A stretch of 64,000 nt of DNA from Lentisphaeria bacterium. Its GTDB lineage: Bacteria; Verrucomicrobiota; Lentisphaeria; Victivallales; Victivallaceae. The stretch is taken from assembly GCA_022009855.1 (NCBI GenBank), contig CP091727.1, positions 744,001 through 808,000 on the forward strand, in the 5' to 3' direction. Every line of letters starts with the position of its first letter. The stretch's first letter is position 1. The translations under genes were made by a program, and so were the position numbers. Positions 33,865-44,302 of this stretch are shown here, one piece after another. The notes beneath the pieces were generated by a model. That model saw nothing but the letters and a program-made list of their open reading frames with translations, ran no database searches and was not told the origin of the DNA.

Positions 33865-36832
33865 ATGAAAACAGGCTTTCTGCTTCTTGCGGTACTGGCT
33901 GCCGGAACATTGTGTGCCGCGCATCCATTCAGGGTGGATCTGCGCAACGCCGACTGTTTTGCGGAGGGGAACGGCACGGTTCCGATCTCCGGCGAGAACA
34001 TCCGGGTCGGGCGAATCGGGAAGAACGGTTTCACAATCGAGGGGGCAACTCCGCTCCGGGCGGACCGGTGGAGCCGGACCTCCATCACCTTCACGCCGGC
34101 CAGGGATGGCTTGTTCGACCTCTGGCTGCGCGGCCCCTGGCGGAAACCGAAGGGGGCGAAGGAGATCGAACGCCTTGAGGTGATCTATGACCGGCTGGAA
34201 CTCTCCGGCGCGACGCTGCGGAACGGCGATTTCGAGAGCGTTTCCGCCGCCGACCCGACGCTTCCGGAACATTGGCGGAGAGTCGGCAAAGGGGCTGTCC
34301 GGGTGGAAAACGCCGTTTCCGGGAAGTTCGGCGTGAAGGTGTGGCATGACGGAACGCTCGCTCAGAAGATTGTGGTCAAAGCGGGCGTGCCGGTCACGCT
34401 CTCCTTCTTCGCCCGGCGGGAACCGGGCGAGGCGGAAAACCGGTTTCCGCCGGAGCGATTCCGCTTACCGGGTGGAGCGGCGAAACTTCTCTGCAGCCGG
34501 TGCCGAAGGCGGGGGTGGAGGCGCTTCTGCCGGGCAAGGGGAAACTCTTCTGCTCCCGGCAGATTCTGGTAAAGCCTTCGACGCGCTATCAATTGAGTTT
34601 CCGTTACTACAGCGAGCGGAGCAACCTCTTTTATCTGGAACTCGAAGAGTACGATCGCACCGGGCGGCCGCTTCCCCGTACCGACTGGATGCGCCACCGG
34701 GACACCTTTCTGCGTCCCGATCTTTCGCTCCGGAAAACGGAACTCCAAATGGAACTGCCGTTCGACACGCAGCCGGAGTGCGCCTCGCTGCGCATCGAGA
34801 TCCGGAAGCTCTCTGCGGCAAAGGTGTGGTTCTGGGATTTCCAGCTCAAGGAGGAGAAGCCGCGCCGCCTGCTGGAGCCGGAACCGTTTCAGCCGGGCGA
34901 TTCCCTTTCGATGCGGGGGCCGGACGGTATCTTCTACCCCGATTTCACCCGTGCGGGAGTTTCCGAACGGCGTCCGCCGAAAACTGTTTTTGCAGCGCGC
35001 GACTTCGGCGCGCTTCCCGGAGACGACCGCGATGACGCCGCAGGAATTCAGAAGGCGGTCGACGCCGCGGCGAAGAACGGTGAGGGAATCATCCAGCTCG
35101 AAGCGGGCGAATATTGGCTCGACGGCAAGGTGTACATCACCTCCGGCCGGATCGTCATCCGCGGCGCGGGCCGGGGGAAGACGCGGCTGGTTTCGCGCCC
35201 CCGCCCCTCCGGTTTGCAGATCATGAACTTCGCCCCCGGGAACCGCATCGGCGGAAATACCCGGCTGGAACTCTATTTCCCCTGGAAAAAATGCACGGCT
35301 GTATCGCTTCTCTTCGACGGCAAAGAGCTGGGGCGCTGGGAGATTCCGGCCGCCGCCGAGGCGGAGAAGTTCGATTCCACCGAAGCGTATCTGAAATCGG
35401 TCGGCTTCCGCAAGGACCGCGGCTTTTCCGTGAGTCAGGCCGATCCGGCGGTGGGCCGAATCGTGCTCCAGCCGCGGGAGTATCTCAGCAAACTTGCGGC
35501 GGGCCCGTGCCGGCTGACCTTGAAGACGACCGGTTATCAGGGAGAAGCGGTTCAGGAGACGTTCAATTTTCAAGTTACGCCTGCGCAAGGCTATACGAAA
35601 GATCACTCTCTGCTTCACTTTAAAGGCAACGAGTTCACCGCCACCGCCTCGCGAATGCCGCTTGCCGCCGACATGAAACGCGGAGAAGTGGAGGTTGAAC
35701 TTGCCTCCGATCACCAGCTCACGCCGGAATGTGAATACATCTTTCTGAACGCCCCGGTCAACACCGAATGGGATAGACTGGCCCATACCCCGCTCGCCTG
35801 GGGAAAAATGCGCAGAAGCGCCTTTCGAATCCTGCGCCGGGAAGGAAAAAATTGACGCTCGCCGCTCCCTCCCGCGTGCCCTACTTCGCGGCGGAAGGGG
35901 CGTTTGCCACCGCATTTTTCCCGATCCGCTTCTGCGCGGCGGAGGGGTTCACGATCGAACAGCAGGGGAAGATTCAGCGGGATTTTCAGCTCAACGCGAT
36001 CTCGTTTCAGGCGGCCGCCGACTGCGAAGCGCGCAACCTCGAGGTGGTCAAGGCGGGAGTCTGGCCGGTGCGGTTCAGCCATGTGATCCACTGTGTTTTT
36101 GCCGATTCGGTGCTGCGCGGCGCACATTTCCCCCTTTCGCTCCTGAGCTACGCCGGGTTTGAATATGGCACCCACTGCCTGATGGAACGGATTGAAACCT
36201 TCGATCTCCGCCACGCGCCGCTTTTGAACTGGTGCTGTTCCGGCTGCGTCATCCGCGACAGCGTCTTTCACAACAGCGACGCGCAGTTTCACAGCGGCTA
36301 CTGTCTGGAGAACCTGATCGAACAGTGCAGGATCATCGAAACCACCGGCAAATTCTCCAGCTACGGTTTCGCCTTCTACTCGACGCCGTTCAACGACGGG
36401 ATGCACGGCTCCTGCGGGCCGCGCAACGTGATCTACAACTGCGACGCACGGTCCAGAAGAAGTTCAATCTATCTGGGCGGGAACAACTTTCAGTGGAGGA
36501 TCGTCTACAACCGCTTCCTCGCCGACTCCGGCCCCGGCATCATCGCCCGGCTCAACTGCCGCGACAACATCATCCGCGGCAATGTGTTCACGCTGAAGGA
36601 CGCCGCGTGGCCGCTGCTCTTCAACGAATATCTGGAGAACTCCGGCTGTGAGTTTGTCGACAACACGATTCTGGGCGGAAACGGCAAACTCCTGGGCGGC
36701 GTCGCCGCAGAATTCCAGCAGAGCGGCAACCGTTTTCTGCCGGTCAACGATACCGCGCCGTCACCGTCGGCTCCGGTTCCGTCGCTCTACCTCTGGCAGA
36801 AAGAGCAGAAAGCCGGACTGGTAGCGCGCTGA
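33865..36832 (+). CDS. secreted pectate-lyase-3-like parallel beta-helix protein (two indels)
   Basis: A signal peptide (about residues 1-19) is followed by beta-sandwich regions with NGDFESVSAADPTLPEHW, typical of carbohydrate-binding modules. From about residue 370 the pectate_lyase_3 start motif appears (ARDFGALPGDDRDDAAGIQKAVDAA) and then many short parallel-helix strands (LEAGEYWLDGKVYITSGRIVIRGAG; VIHCVFADSVLRGAH; GPRNVIYNCDARSRRSSIYLGG; DNIIRGNVFTLKD). Indels are at 34436-34439 (A run, one missing) and 35846-35851 (A run, one missing). Repaired length is about 989 residues. The family contains lyases, hydrolases and phage-type depolymerases, so the activity is uncertain. Enzyme gene of cassette B. 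Confidence 0.7.
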
Positions 36833-36923
36833 ACGGGAAATTCCCTCTCCCGTCCCCGCAAATCGACCGACGCTTCCACCCCCTTTCAAACACTCTTTTT
36901 TCAATCTTTTTTCAAAACAGCTA

Positions 36924-36984
36924 TTGACAAACCACTCCGGATCTGGTATACTATTATTATACTTGATATGATAATGGTATATCA
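36924..36984 (+). promoter_or_regulatory. promoter and inverted repeat upstream of cassette C regulator
   Basis: TTGACA (36924-36929) and TATACT (36947-36952) are 17 bases apart. TGATAT (36964-36969) and ATATCA (36979-36984) form an inverted repeat just downstream, before the ATG at 37003. Confidence 0.6.
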
Positions 36985-37002
36985 GAAGAAGGAAGTCGTG
37001 GT

Positions 37003-38066
37003 ATGACCGCGTTCGAAGCCGTCACCAGCCAGCCGCTGCAGATTCAGATCGCCGACCATCTGGCCCGGCGGATCATTTCCGGGGAACTTCCCGACGGGGC
37101 ACGGCTGCCTTCGACGCTGGAACTTGCTGAAATATACCATGTTACACCGGTAACAATCCACAAGAGCCTGCAGCATCTGGTCCAGCGGCAGCTGATCGAA
37201 CGGATGCCCCGACGCGGCACCTTCGTCCGCTCCCCGGGAGCGGGTCAATGTGATCGGGCTCGCCTTCGGGAAAAAACCCTTTCTGCATCAGAGCCTGCTC
37301 TACTCCCAGCTGCTGGATCAATTCCAGCGGCAGACGCCGGAGCGCGACCTCAATCTCAAGGTCTACTTCGATTTCCAGTCCGGCAGCCGCGCGCTCTTCG
37401 ACCTCGAACAGGATCTCGCCCGCGGCGAGGTCAAGGCGGTCGTCGCCAGCAACCGCTCCCCGCGGCTGACCCGTTTCCTCGACGACCATCCCGGACTCAC
37501 CTGGCTGGAACCGGTCAGTCTCGATCAGCGCGGCACGGTAAGCAGGGGCGTTCAATATCTGATCGAACGCGGCTATCGGAAGATCCTCGTCGTTTCCATG
37601 CTGCCGAAGGAGCTGGAATACGAGGACTTCCGCGGTTATTTCCGCGATGAGCAGCAGGGAGCCGCCGAGGCGGCGGCGGGATCCGGCGCCGCAGTTGAAG
37701 TGGTCCGGTGGGGGGCAGACGGATACCGACGGCTATGAGATGGGAAAGGCGCTCTTTGCCGATCGTGCACGGCGTCCGGACGCCGTGCTGGTCAACCACG
37801 ATGTGGTCTGTCGCGGTCTGCTTCTGGCGCTGATGGAGCTTGGGTTGAAAATCCCACGCGACATCGCCTTGCTGACCCACATGAATCACGGCTGCGAATT
37901 CGCCACTCCGGTGCCGCTGAGCGTGCTGGAGGTCAACCCGGCCAGGATGGTTTCCCTCTGCCTCGATACGCTCTGCGCCGCTCTGGACGCCGGCACTTCC
38001 GGCCATGTCGTGATTCCGAAGCTGACGGCGGAGCTGATTCCCGGCAGGTCGTGCGGGGAATCCTGA
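37003..38066 (+). CDS. GntR family regulator with sugar-binding-type effector domain (cassette C; two indels)
   Basis: The winged helix occupies about residues 10-78 (ISGELPDGARLPSTLELAEIYHVTPVTIHKSL; RMPRRGTFVRS). The effector domain follows: VNVIGLAFGKKPFLHQSLL, VKAVVASNRSPRLTRFL, RGVQYLIERGYRKILVVSML, PDAVLVNHDVVCRGLLLALMELGLKIPRDIALLTHMN and LTAELIPGRS, which is a LacI-type arrangement. Extra bases near 37244 (GGG) and in a G run at about 37709-37714 break the frame; repair gives about 353 residues. AAGGAA precedes the ATG. The next gene, a pseudopilin, is 105 bases away, more than in the other cassettes. Confidence 0.78.
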
Positions 38067-38171
38067 ACTTTCCGGAACGGCCGGGGCTTCCCCCTCGGCA
38101 ACGGTGACGGGGATGAATCTTAAATCGCATTCATGCGCAAACGGAAAACTTGATTTACAGGAGGATGAAAA

Positions 38172-38885
38172 ATGCAGTGCAGATGGAACCTGTTTCACGC
38201 CTGGCGGCGCAGAATGTTCACTCTAATTGAATTGCTGATCGTAATAGCGATCATCGCCATCCTGGCGGCAATGCTGCTGCCGGCGCTGAACAAAGCACGC
38301 AATTCCGCCCGCAAGTCCACCTGCGCCAACAATTTGAAGCAGCTTGGAACCTACCTGAACTTCTACCTTGATGAGTACAACGGGTACTATCCAGCCTATG
38401 CGCAGGACGAGGTCGGCACCTTCTGGTCGTCGCGGCTCTGCCGCCTCTACCAATACAAGGGAGACAAGGATGCCACCTACTCCGCATTCAGCAACGACCG
38501 CAATGTGACCGCCCGCTGTCCGGTCCGGGAAATGGACAACGAAACCTATCGAACGCTGAAGGGCGGTTCCCACTTCTGGGGCATGTACGGCGTCAACTAC
38601 CTCTATTTCTCCAACTCGGAAACCGGCAAAGGTTCCCTCGCCAGAAAGGTGACCAGAATCAAGGCGCCCGCGCAGAAGATTTACGCCGTGGACGGCCGCG
38701 AACTCGACGCCGGTGAAATTGCCAGTCCCGCCTGGTCCAAAGCCTATCCCAGCGGCAGGCACGACAATCAGACCAACATCCTGTACGCGGACTTCCATGT
38801 CGGCTCCTCATTGTGGCAGGTCATCACCAATCAGGTCGACGACCGCGCACAATACAAATACTGGCACCTAACCACCATGCAATAA
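38172..38885 (+). CDS. prepilin-type (pseudopilin-like) H-x9-DG family protein (cassette C, intact)
   Basis: 237 residues. A 15-residue basic leader (MQCRWNLFHAWRRRM) precedes FTLIELLIVIAIIAILAAMLLPAL, then NKARNSARKSTCANNLKQLGTYLNFYLDEYNGYYP. The C-terminal motif is His-x9-Asp (RHDNQTNILYADFHVGS), with Phe in place of the usual Gly. The residue before Phe+1 is Met, not Gly. AGGAGG is present 8 bases before the ATG. It is followed 13 bases later by a small exported beta protein and then by glycoside hydrolases. Confidence 0.88.
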   Translation: MQCRWNLFHAWRRRMFTLIELLIVIAIIAILAAMLLPALNKARNSARKSTCANNLKQLGTYLNFYLDEYNGYYPAYAQDEVGTFWSSRLCRLYQYKGDKDATYSAFSNDRNVTARCPVREMDNETYRTLKGGSHFWGMYGVNYLYFSNSETGKGSLARKVTRIKAPAQKIYAVDGRELDAGEIASPAWSKAYPSGRHDNQTNILYADFHVGSSLWQVITNQVDDRAQYKYWHLTTMQ

Positions 38886-38898
38886 GGAGTCTTTCATC

Positions 38899-39534
38899 AT
38901 GCAGAAAAAAATCTTCGCGCTGTGGAGCGCAGCCTTTCTCTGCTCGCTCCCGCTTGCCGCGGCGACGCTGACCTCCCGGACCGCGCCGGAAACCGACGGC
39001 TGTCTGATCGACACCGACAACGACGGCATCGTCGACAAGGTGACCGCGGTGAAGACCGACGGAGAAGCCCGCGAAGCGATCTCCGGCAAACTCTGGAAGC
39101 AGAACCGCAAGGCGGTGTTCGAATTTCAGCTTCCGGCACTGGAGAAACCGGTAAAAAAGGCAACCCTCAAACTCTGTCTCAACGGAAAATTCGGCTGCCA
39201 TCCGGAAAAAGCCGGCGCCTCCGGTCCGGAAACCGATCTCTACTACTACCTCTCTCCCGAAGCGGACGGCAAGATCGAACTGGTCGACGACAACGGTACG
39301 AAACTCTCCACCGCGCTGCCTGCCAGGCCGGTTGAAACTGTCCGGAAGGCGGTCTCCATCGACGTCACCCGCGCCGTTCAGGAGGCAAGCCGGGCAAAAT
39401 CCGCATGGATCGGATTCCGCCTCGAAGCCGCCGCGAACGCCGCCGCCGGGAGCGGCTGGCGCTGGCGCACCGCCGACTTCGCCGAAGCGAACGGCATACA
39501 GTTCGCCCCCACGCTGATCATCGTAACCGAATAG
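38899..39534 (+). CDS. exported jelly-roll (DNRLRE-like) protein
   Basis: A 211-residue protein with a signal peptide (residues 1-21, ending LAAA). It starts with a dockerin-like calcium loop (DTDNDGIVDK) and then has the pattern of a DNRLRE-type beta sandwich: KAVFEFQLPALEKPVKKATLKL, VSIDVTRAVQEA and WRWRTADFAEANGIQFAPTLIIVTE at the end. Such domains occur at the ends of secreted enzymes; here it stands alone, so it may bind a carbohydrate or a cell-surface partner. The frame is intact. It lies between the pseudopilin and the large glycoside hydrolase of cassette C. Confidence 0.6.
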   Translation: MQKKIFALWSAAFLCSLPLAAATLTSRTAPETDGCLIDTDNDGIVDKVTAVKTDGEAREAISGKLWKQNRKAVFEFQLPALEKPVKKATLKLCLNGKFGCHPEKAGASGPETDLYYYLSPEADGKIELVDDNGTKLSTALPARPVETVRKAVSIDVTRAVQEASRAKSAWIGFRLEAAANAAAGSGWRWRTADFAEANGIQFAPTLIIVTE

Positions 39535-39543
39535 GAGGCGGTC

Positions 39544-42500
39544 ATGAGATTCCCCATGGTCTGGAGCGGCCTGCTGGCGTTCTGCGCACTGCCGCTCGCG
39601 GCGGTCACCCTCTACCCCGCCGCCGGAGGGAGCAACCTGCGCGTGCCGGTCATCGCGCCCGTTCCGGGTGGAGCCCGGGGCAATGCGGTCGACTTTGAAG
39701 GGGTCCGGTTCACCTACGAACTTCAGCCGCACTTTCAGGCGGCGGAATCCGGGGAGCTGGAGTTCTTTCTGCGCGACCTGCCACGCCGCCGGGAGAAATC
39801 CGTCCTCGTCCTCACCGGCGCCGACGGCAGCTGCATCGAGCTCCGGGTGGAACCGGCGAGCGCCGGCCGCACCTTTTCCCTGCGCGGCAACGGGCGGAAA
39901 GTCACTTCCGCCGAACAGCCGGAGATCGGCAGATGGCGGCGATACCAGCTTGCACTGCGTCCCGGCAAAGCGCTGTTTCAAGGCAGTGGAAAAAGCATCA
40001 CTCTGCCGCTGCCGGCCGGATTCCAACCGGTTCGCCTGACCGTCTACGCCGCAATGACCGATGAACTCCGCTACCGTTCCGGCGGAGCGGAGCTGACGCT
40101 CGACTGGGAAAAGGACTACGCCGCCCGGGTCAAACCGGCGAAAAATTCCGGCGGCGTCTCCACTTCTCTGCACGGCTTCGACAGCTTTGCCGTCTCGACC
40201 GATCCCAAACGGCGTGACTGCCCGACGCTCCAGCTGGTCAACTCCACCGGCAGCGCCCGGAAGATCCAGCTGGACTATACGATCAAAAGCGAACGGCGCA
40301 AGCTCAATCAGCACTGGAAACAGCAGATCCCCCTCGCTCCGGGCGAGGAGAAGATCGAAGCAGTCCGGTTCCCCTTCCCGCTCGCAACCGATCTCTACCA
40401 TCTGGAGCTGAAGGTCACCGGCTCAGACACGGGGAAACAGTTCCGCCGCCACTTTTTCCACGTCGAGCCACGCGGTGAAAAATCCGGTCCCGGTCTGTTC
40501 GGCCTGCACGACTGCGATGTGAACGTCTTCGGCTTCTGGCCGGATGTCCTGCCGTTGCGCTTTTCCCACAAATACCTGCGCTGGGGCTACGTCGTCGGAC
40601 CGGCGTGGCTGAGAGACTTTCACGGCAATTACGGGCTCGACCCCGATACACCTCCCGCCGAATGGAACTGGAACGAAAAACTCGACTGGGAACTCGCTTC
40701 CGGCCGGGAGATGTACGTCTGTCTGCAGAGCACACCGCTCTCGGACTGGCAGCGGGAGCGCCCCTACTCGAAGATGCGCAAACTCGCCTGGGGGTGGAGC
40801 GGCGGCTTCCCGAAGCTCGACCGCTACGCGGAATTCGTGCGCGCCGCAGGAGAGCGGTACAAGGGAAAAATCCGCCTGTGGGAGGTGGAGAACGAGCCGA
40901 ACGCCTCCAGCCACATGCCGGATAAGCCGGGCGATTACGCCGCAATCTGCAAAACCGTTTCCGCCGTGCTCAAGCCGATCGACCGCGCCAACGTGATCTT
41001 CGGCATCAGCGGCACCAGCACCTTCGTGCCGTGGATGAAGAAGGTGCTGGCCCTCGGCGGATATCCGGCGCTCGACGCGATCAGCTGGCACACCTACACC
41101 ACCCCCGAACAGCCGGACAAGGCGGGACTGCCCGCCATGCTCCGAGAAGCCCGGGAGACCGCCGCGCAATACCGGCGCTTCTTCAACTCCGAAACCGGCG
41201 TGCTGACCGCGTTCCGCTACGAGGCGGATCAGCCGATTCCGCCGGAAGTCGTCGCGGAAAAGGTCGCCGCCCGCGCCACCGGCTTCGTCTCGAAAAACGC
41301 CTGGCCCGGCCGGGTCAACGACGAATATCTGTCTTCGATGTCGATCGTCAAAAACGCGGCGATCAACTTTCTCGCCGATGTCGAGGCGTTCGTCTTCTTC
41401 GGCTGGAATCCGAAATGGCCCGCCGATCCGGCGAAGTGGGAGCAGAACACCCCTTCGTTTTCGCTGATCTCCGCCACGACCGGCGGCGAACGTACCCCGA
41501 ACCTCGTCACCCTCGCAATCGGCGTGCTGGCCGCCCAGTTCGAAGGCGTGGTGCTCAATCCGCCCCGGCTCCCGCCGCCTCCGGCGGCGTGAACGGCGGA
41601 ATCTTCCGCAAGGCGAACGGCGGCGAAGTCGCACTGCTCTGGTCGCAGGGACCGACCGGCTCCGTGCTCCTCGCCGCCCCGGTTCCGGAGCTGGAAGCGG
41701 TCTCGCTGTACGGGGAAAGCTCCACGCTCAAACCGGTCAGCTCCCGCGCCGGAGTTCACACCTTTCTCGTTCCGCTGACCGACCGGCCGCTCTACCTTCA
41801 CGCCGCCCGCGCCGGAATGCGACTCGAAGCATCGCCGGTCGACGCGGTCAAAGTTCTTCCTCTGCCGGACGGGAAAACCCGGGTGACCTTCACGCTGCTG
41901 AACCGCGGCAGCCGCGAATGGAATGCCCGGATCAAGGCTCCGGCCACCAGCGATTTCCGGTCGATTCCGGCGACGGCGACCCTCCGGATTGCCCCGAAAA
42001 AGCGGCGCAACCTCTCCCTTTCTGCTCGAGCCGGTCCGGCAGACGCGGCAGCCGGAGTTCCACCTTCCGTTCACGGTCGAACTGCCCGACGGCGGAGAGT
42101 TCCGCTATTCGGTTTCACTCCGCAACCGCCCGTCCGTGCACATCGGCAGCCACCCCTCGGCACCGCTGAAGCTGAACCGGGTGGAACAGGCGGTGATCGG
42201 CCGGCCGCCGAAACTCGCCTCGCTGCAGGAGGACTACTTCTGGGGAGGCCCGGAGGAGCTCTCCGGCGAAGTACAGCTTTCCTGTGACGTCAGGGCACTC
42301 CACCTCACCGTCAAGGTGCGCGACACCAACCGGAAGGCGCCGGAACCGTGGCCGGGCGTAATCGGCAGCAGCCTCGAACTCTTCCTCGATTTCCGGACTC
42401 CGGACCAGGGACTCGGGAGGCCCATTACGGCAAGGGGGTTTATCAGCTGCTGATCCGGCCCGAACTGCCGGGCGTCCAAGCGGCGCTCTGGAGTCCGCAG

Positions 42501-42752
42501 CTGCCGGATGCGGCGCAGCGCGGCGTCACCGTGACCGGGGAAACAACCCGGGAGGGCTACATCGTCCGGCTCACACTGCCGTGGCGGGCGTTTGGACGAA
42601 AACAGCTCCCGGAAAGTTTCGGCTTCGACCTCGGGCTGAACGGAGTGTTTCCGGACCAGGCGAAACGAAAGACCCAGCTGATGCTCTTCGGCACGGCGCA
42701 GAATTTCCGCAGTGCCGCCGATTTCGGCAGGGTGTACACCAGGAATAAATGA
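39544..42752 (+). CDS. secreted GH39-like glycoside hydrolase with C-terminal CBM9-like domain (three indels)
   Basis: A signal peptide (MRFPMVWSGLLAFCALPLAA) and beta-rich N-terminal domains precede a TIM barrel with RLWEVENEPN (acid/base Glu) and FFNSETGVL (nucleophile Glu), placing it in clan GH-A near GH39. The C-terminal 180 residues resemble CBM9: LHLTVKVRDTNRKAPEPWPG, SLELFLDFRTPDQ, YQLLIRPELPG and VRLTLPWRAFG. Frames change near 41575 (C run), 42017 (TTT, one extra) and 42417 (GGG, one missing). Repaired length is about 1,069 residues. Its stop overlaps the fucosidase start as ATGA. Substrate unknown. Confidence 0.7.
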
Positions 42753-43993
42753 GAGACAACATGCAACGTTTTCACGACGGCCGCGACTGGTTTTTCGAGC
42801 GGCGGCTGGGACTTTTTCTCCACTGGGGGCTGTACGCGATTCACGGGCTGCACGAACAGGAGCAGCAGCGCTACGGCGTTCCGGCCGAAGAGTATGAGAA
42901 GCTGACCGCCGAATTCCATCCGCGCCGTTTCGACCCGGAACGGTGGCTCGACCTCGCCGAAGAGGCGGGCATGGAGTATCTGGTGCTGACCGTCAAGCAC
43001 CACGACGGATTCTGTCTGTGGCCGAGCCGGGAGACCGATTTTCACGTTGGGAACACTCCATACCGGCAGGACATCGTCCGGCAGGTGGCGGGGGCCTGCG
43101 CCCGGCGCGGGATTCCGCTGGAGTTCTACTACTCGGTGGTGGACTGGCACCAGGAGAACTATCCGAACCTCGGCCGCCACCATGAGATCCGGACCGATCC
43201 CGCCCGGCACGACTGGAACCGCTACCTCGACTATCTGAAGCGCCAGATCACCGAACTCTGCACGCAGTACGGTCCCGTCGCCGGAATCTGGTGGGACATG
43301 AATGTACCTCAGGCCGAAGCGCCGGAGGTGCACGAGCTGATCCGCCGTCTTCAGCCGGGAGCGGTGGTCAACAACCGCGGATTCGGCCCGGGAGACTACT
43401 CGACGCCGGAGCGGGATTTCGACCCGGAAAACGCCAACCGCGGCGAAGTCGCGTTCGCGCGCCCGACGGAGGCGTGCCAGTCGATCGGATTCAACAGCTG
43501 GGGCTACCGCCGGGACGAGGACTACTACAGCATCCTCTATTTTCTGCGCTCCATCGACACCAATCTGGCGCGCGGCGGCAACTATCTCTTAAACGTCGGG
43601 CCGGACGCCGACGGCATAATTCCGGAGCCGGGGCGGAAGATTCTGCACGGCGTCGGGACGTGGTACAGGCGGGTCCGGGAGTCCTTTGCGGAGCCAATTC
43701 CGGGGCTGACGGCGGATTCCGCGCTGCTCGTCACGCGGCGGGGCGGCGCGGTTTACATCCACTGTCCGCGCGGTCTTTCCGGCAGTGCGCTGTCGCTCCA
43801 CCCCTTGAAGCAGCCTCCGACCCGGGTGACGCTGCTGAACACCGGCGAAGCGGTGGAGTGGACTCTGGAGCCGTTGATCTACTATCGCGACCGCGGCGCG
43901 GAACTGCGTCTGCGGAACCTCGACGCCGACGCGCTCAGCGGCACGGTTCCAGTTTTCAAGCTGGAATTCGACCGCCCGCCCGAATTCGGCTGA
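42749..43993 (+). CDS. alpha-L-fucosidase, GH29 family
   Basis: Retaining fucosidase that releases alpha-linked L-fucose. The 414-residue frame is intact. Family motifs are present: FGLFLHWGLYAIHG-like start (RLGLFLHWGLYAIHG), YLVLTVKHHDGFCLWPS with the substrate-binding HH pair, FYYSVVDWH, and GIWWDMN with the nucleophile Asp at about residue 183; later LLNVGPDADGIIPE. No signal peptide is visible, so this member is probably cytoplasmic, acting on imported fucosylated fragments. It is coupled to the GH39-like gene through a 4-base overlap and is the last gene of cassette C. Confidence 0.92.
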   Translation: MRDNMQRFHDGRDWFFERRLGLFLHWGLYAIHGLHEQEQQRYGVPAEEYEKLTAEFHPRRFDPERWLDLAEEAGMEYLVLTVKHHDGFCLWPSRETDFHVGNTPYRQDIVRQVAGACARRGIPLEFYYSVVDWHQENYPNLGRHHEIRTDPARHDWNRYLDYLKRQITELCTQYGPVAGIWWDMNVPQAEAPEVHELIRRLQPGAVVNNRGFGPGDYSTPERDFDPENANRGEVAFARPTEACQSIGFNSWGYRRDEDYYSILYFLRSIDTNLARGGNYLLNVGPDADGIIPEPGRKILHGVGTWYRRVRESFAEPIPGLTADSALLVTRRGGAVYIHCPRGLSGSALSLHPLKQPPTRVTLLNTGEAVEWTLEPLIYYRDRGAELRLRNLDADALSGTVPVFKLEFDRPPEFG

Positions 43994-44302
43994 CCCATCG
44001 GCGCAGAAAGCAGTTCTCCGGCGGAGTTGCAACGGAGTTCCGGCGGAGGACCCCAGATGTTTTCGGCTCACCTTGCCGAAATGGTTGTAATCAGAAAATT
44101 CATGAAATTCTCCCGGGAAATACCAGCAGACATGTGCCGGCGAAAGCTGCCGGGTTCGAGCTCCGCGGTGGAAGTTTCCACTCCCCTTCATTCCCCCCAG
44201 AAAAATTACAGGAACGGCTTGACAAAACGATCATTTCCGGCGGGAAATACGAGCTCCGCAATTACCCGACGACGATAATTGCCGCCGTTTCAATCGCGGT
44301 TT
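43994..44302. other. intergenic region between convergent cassettes C and D
   Basis: No gene was found. A 7-bp hairpin (TTTCGGC/GCCGAAA, 44061-44081) is the only clear structure and has no T tract on either side, so termination here is not proven. Confidence 0.4.

Noticed and set aside
44061..44081. Hairpin as terminator between convergent cassettes C and D
   Set aside because: The stem is only 7 bp and no T tract follows on either strand.
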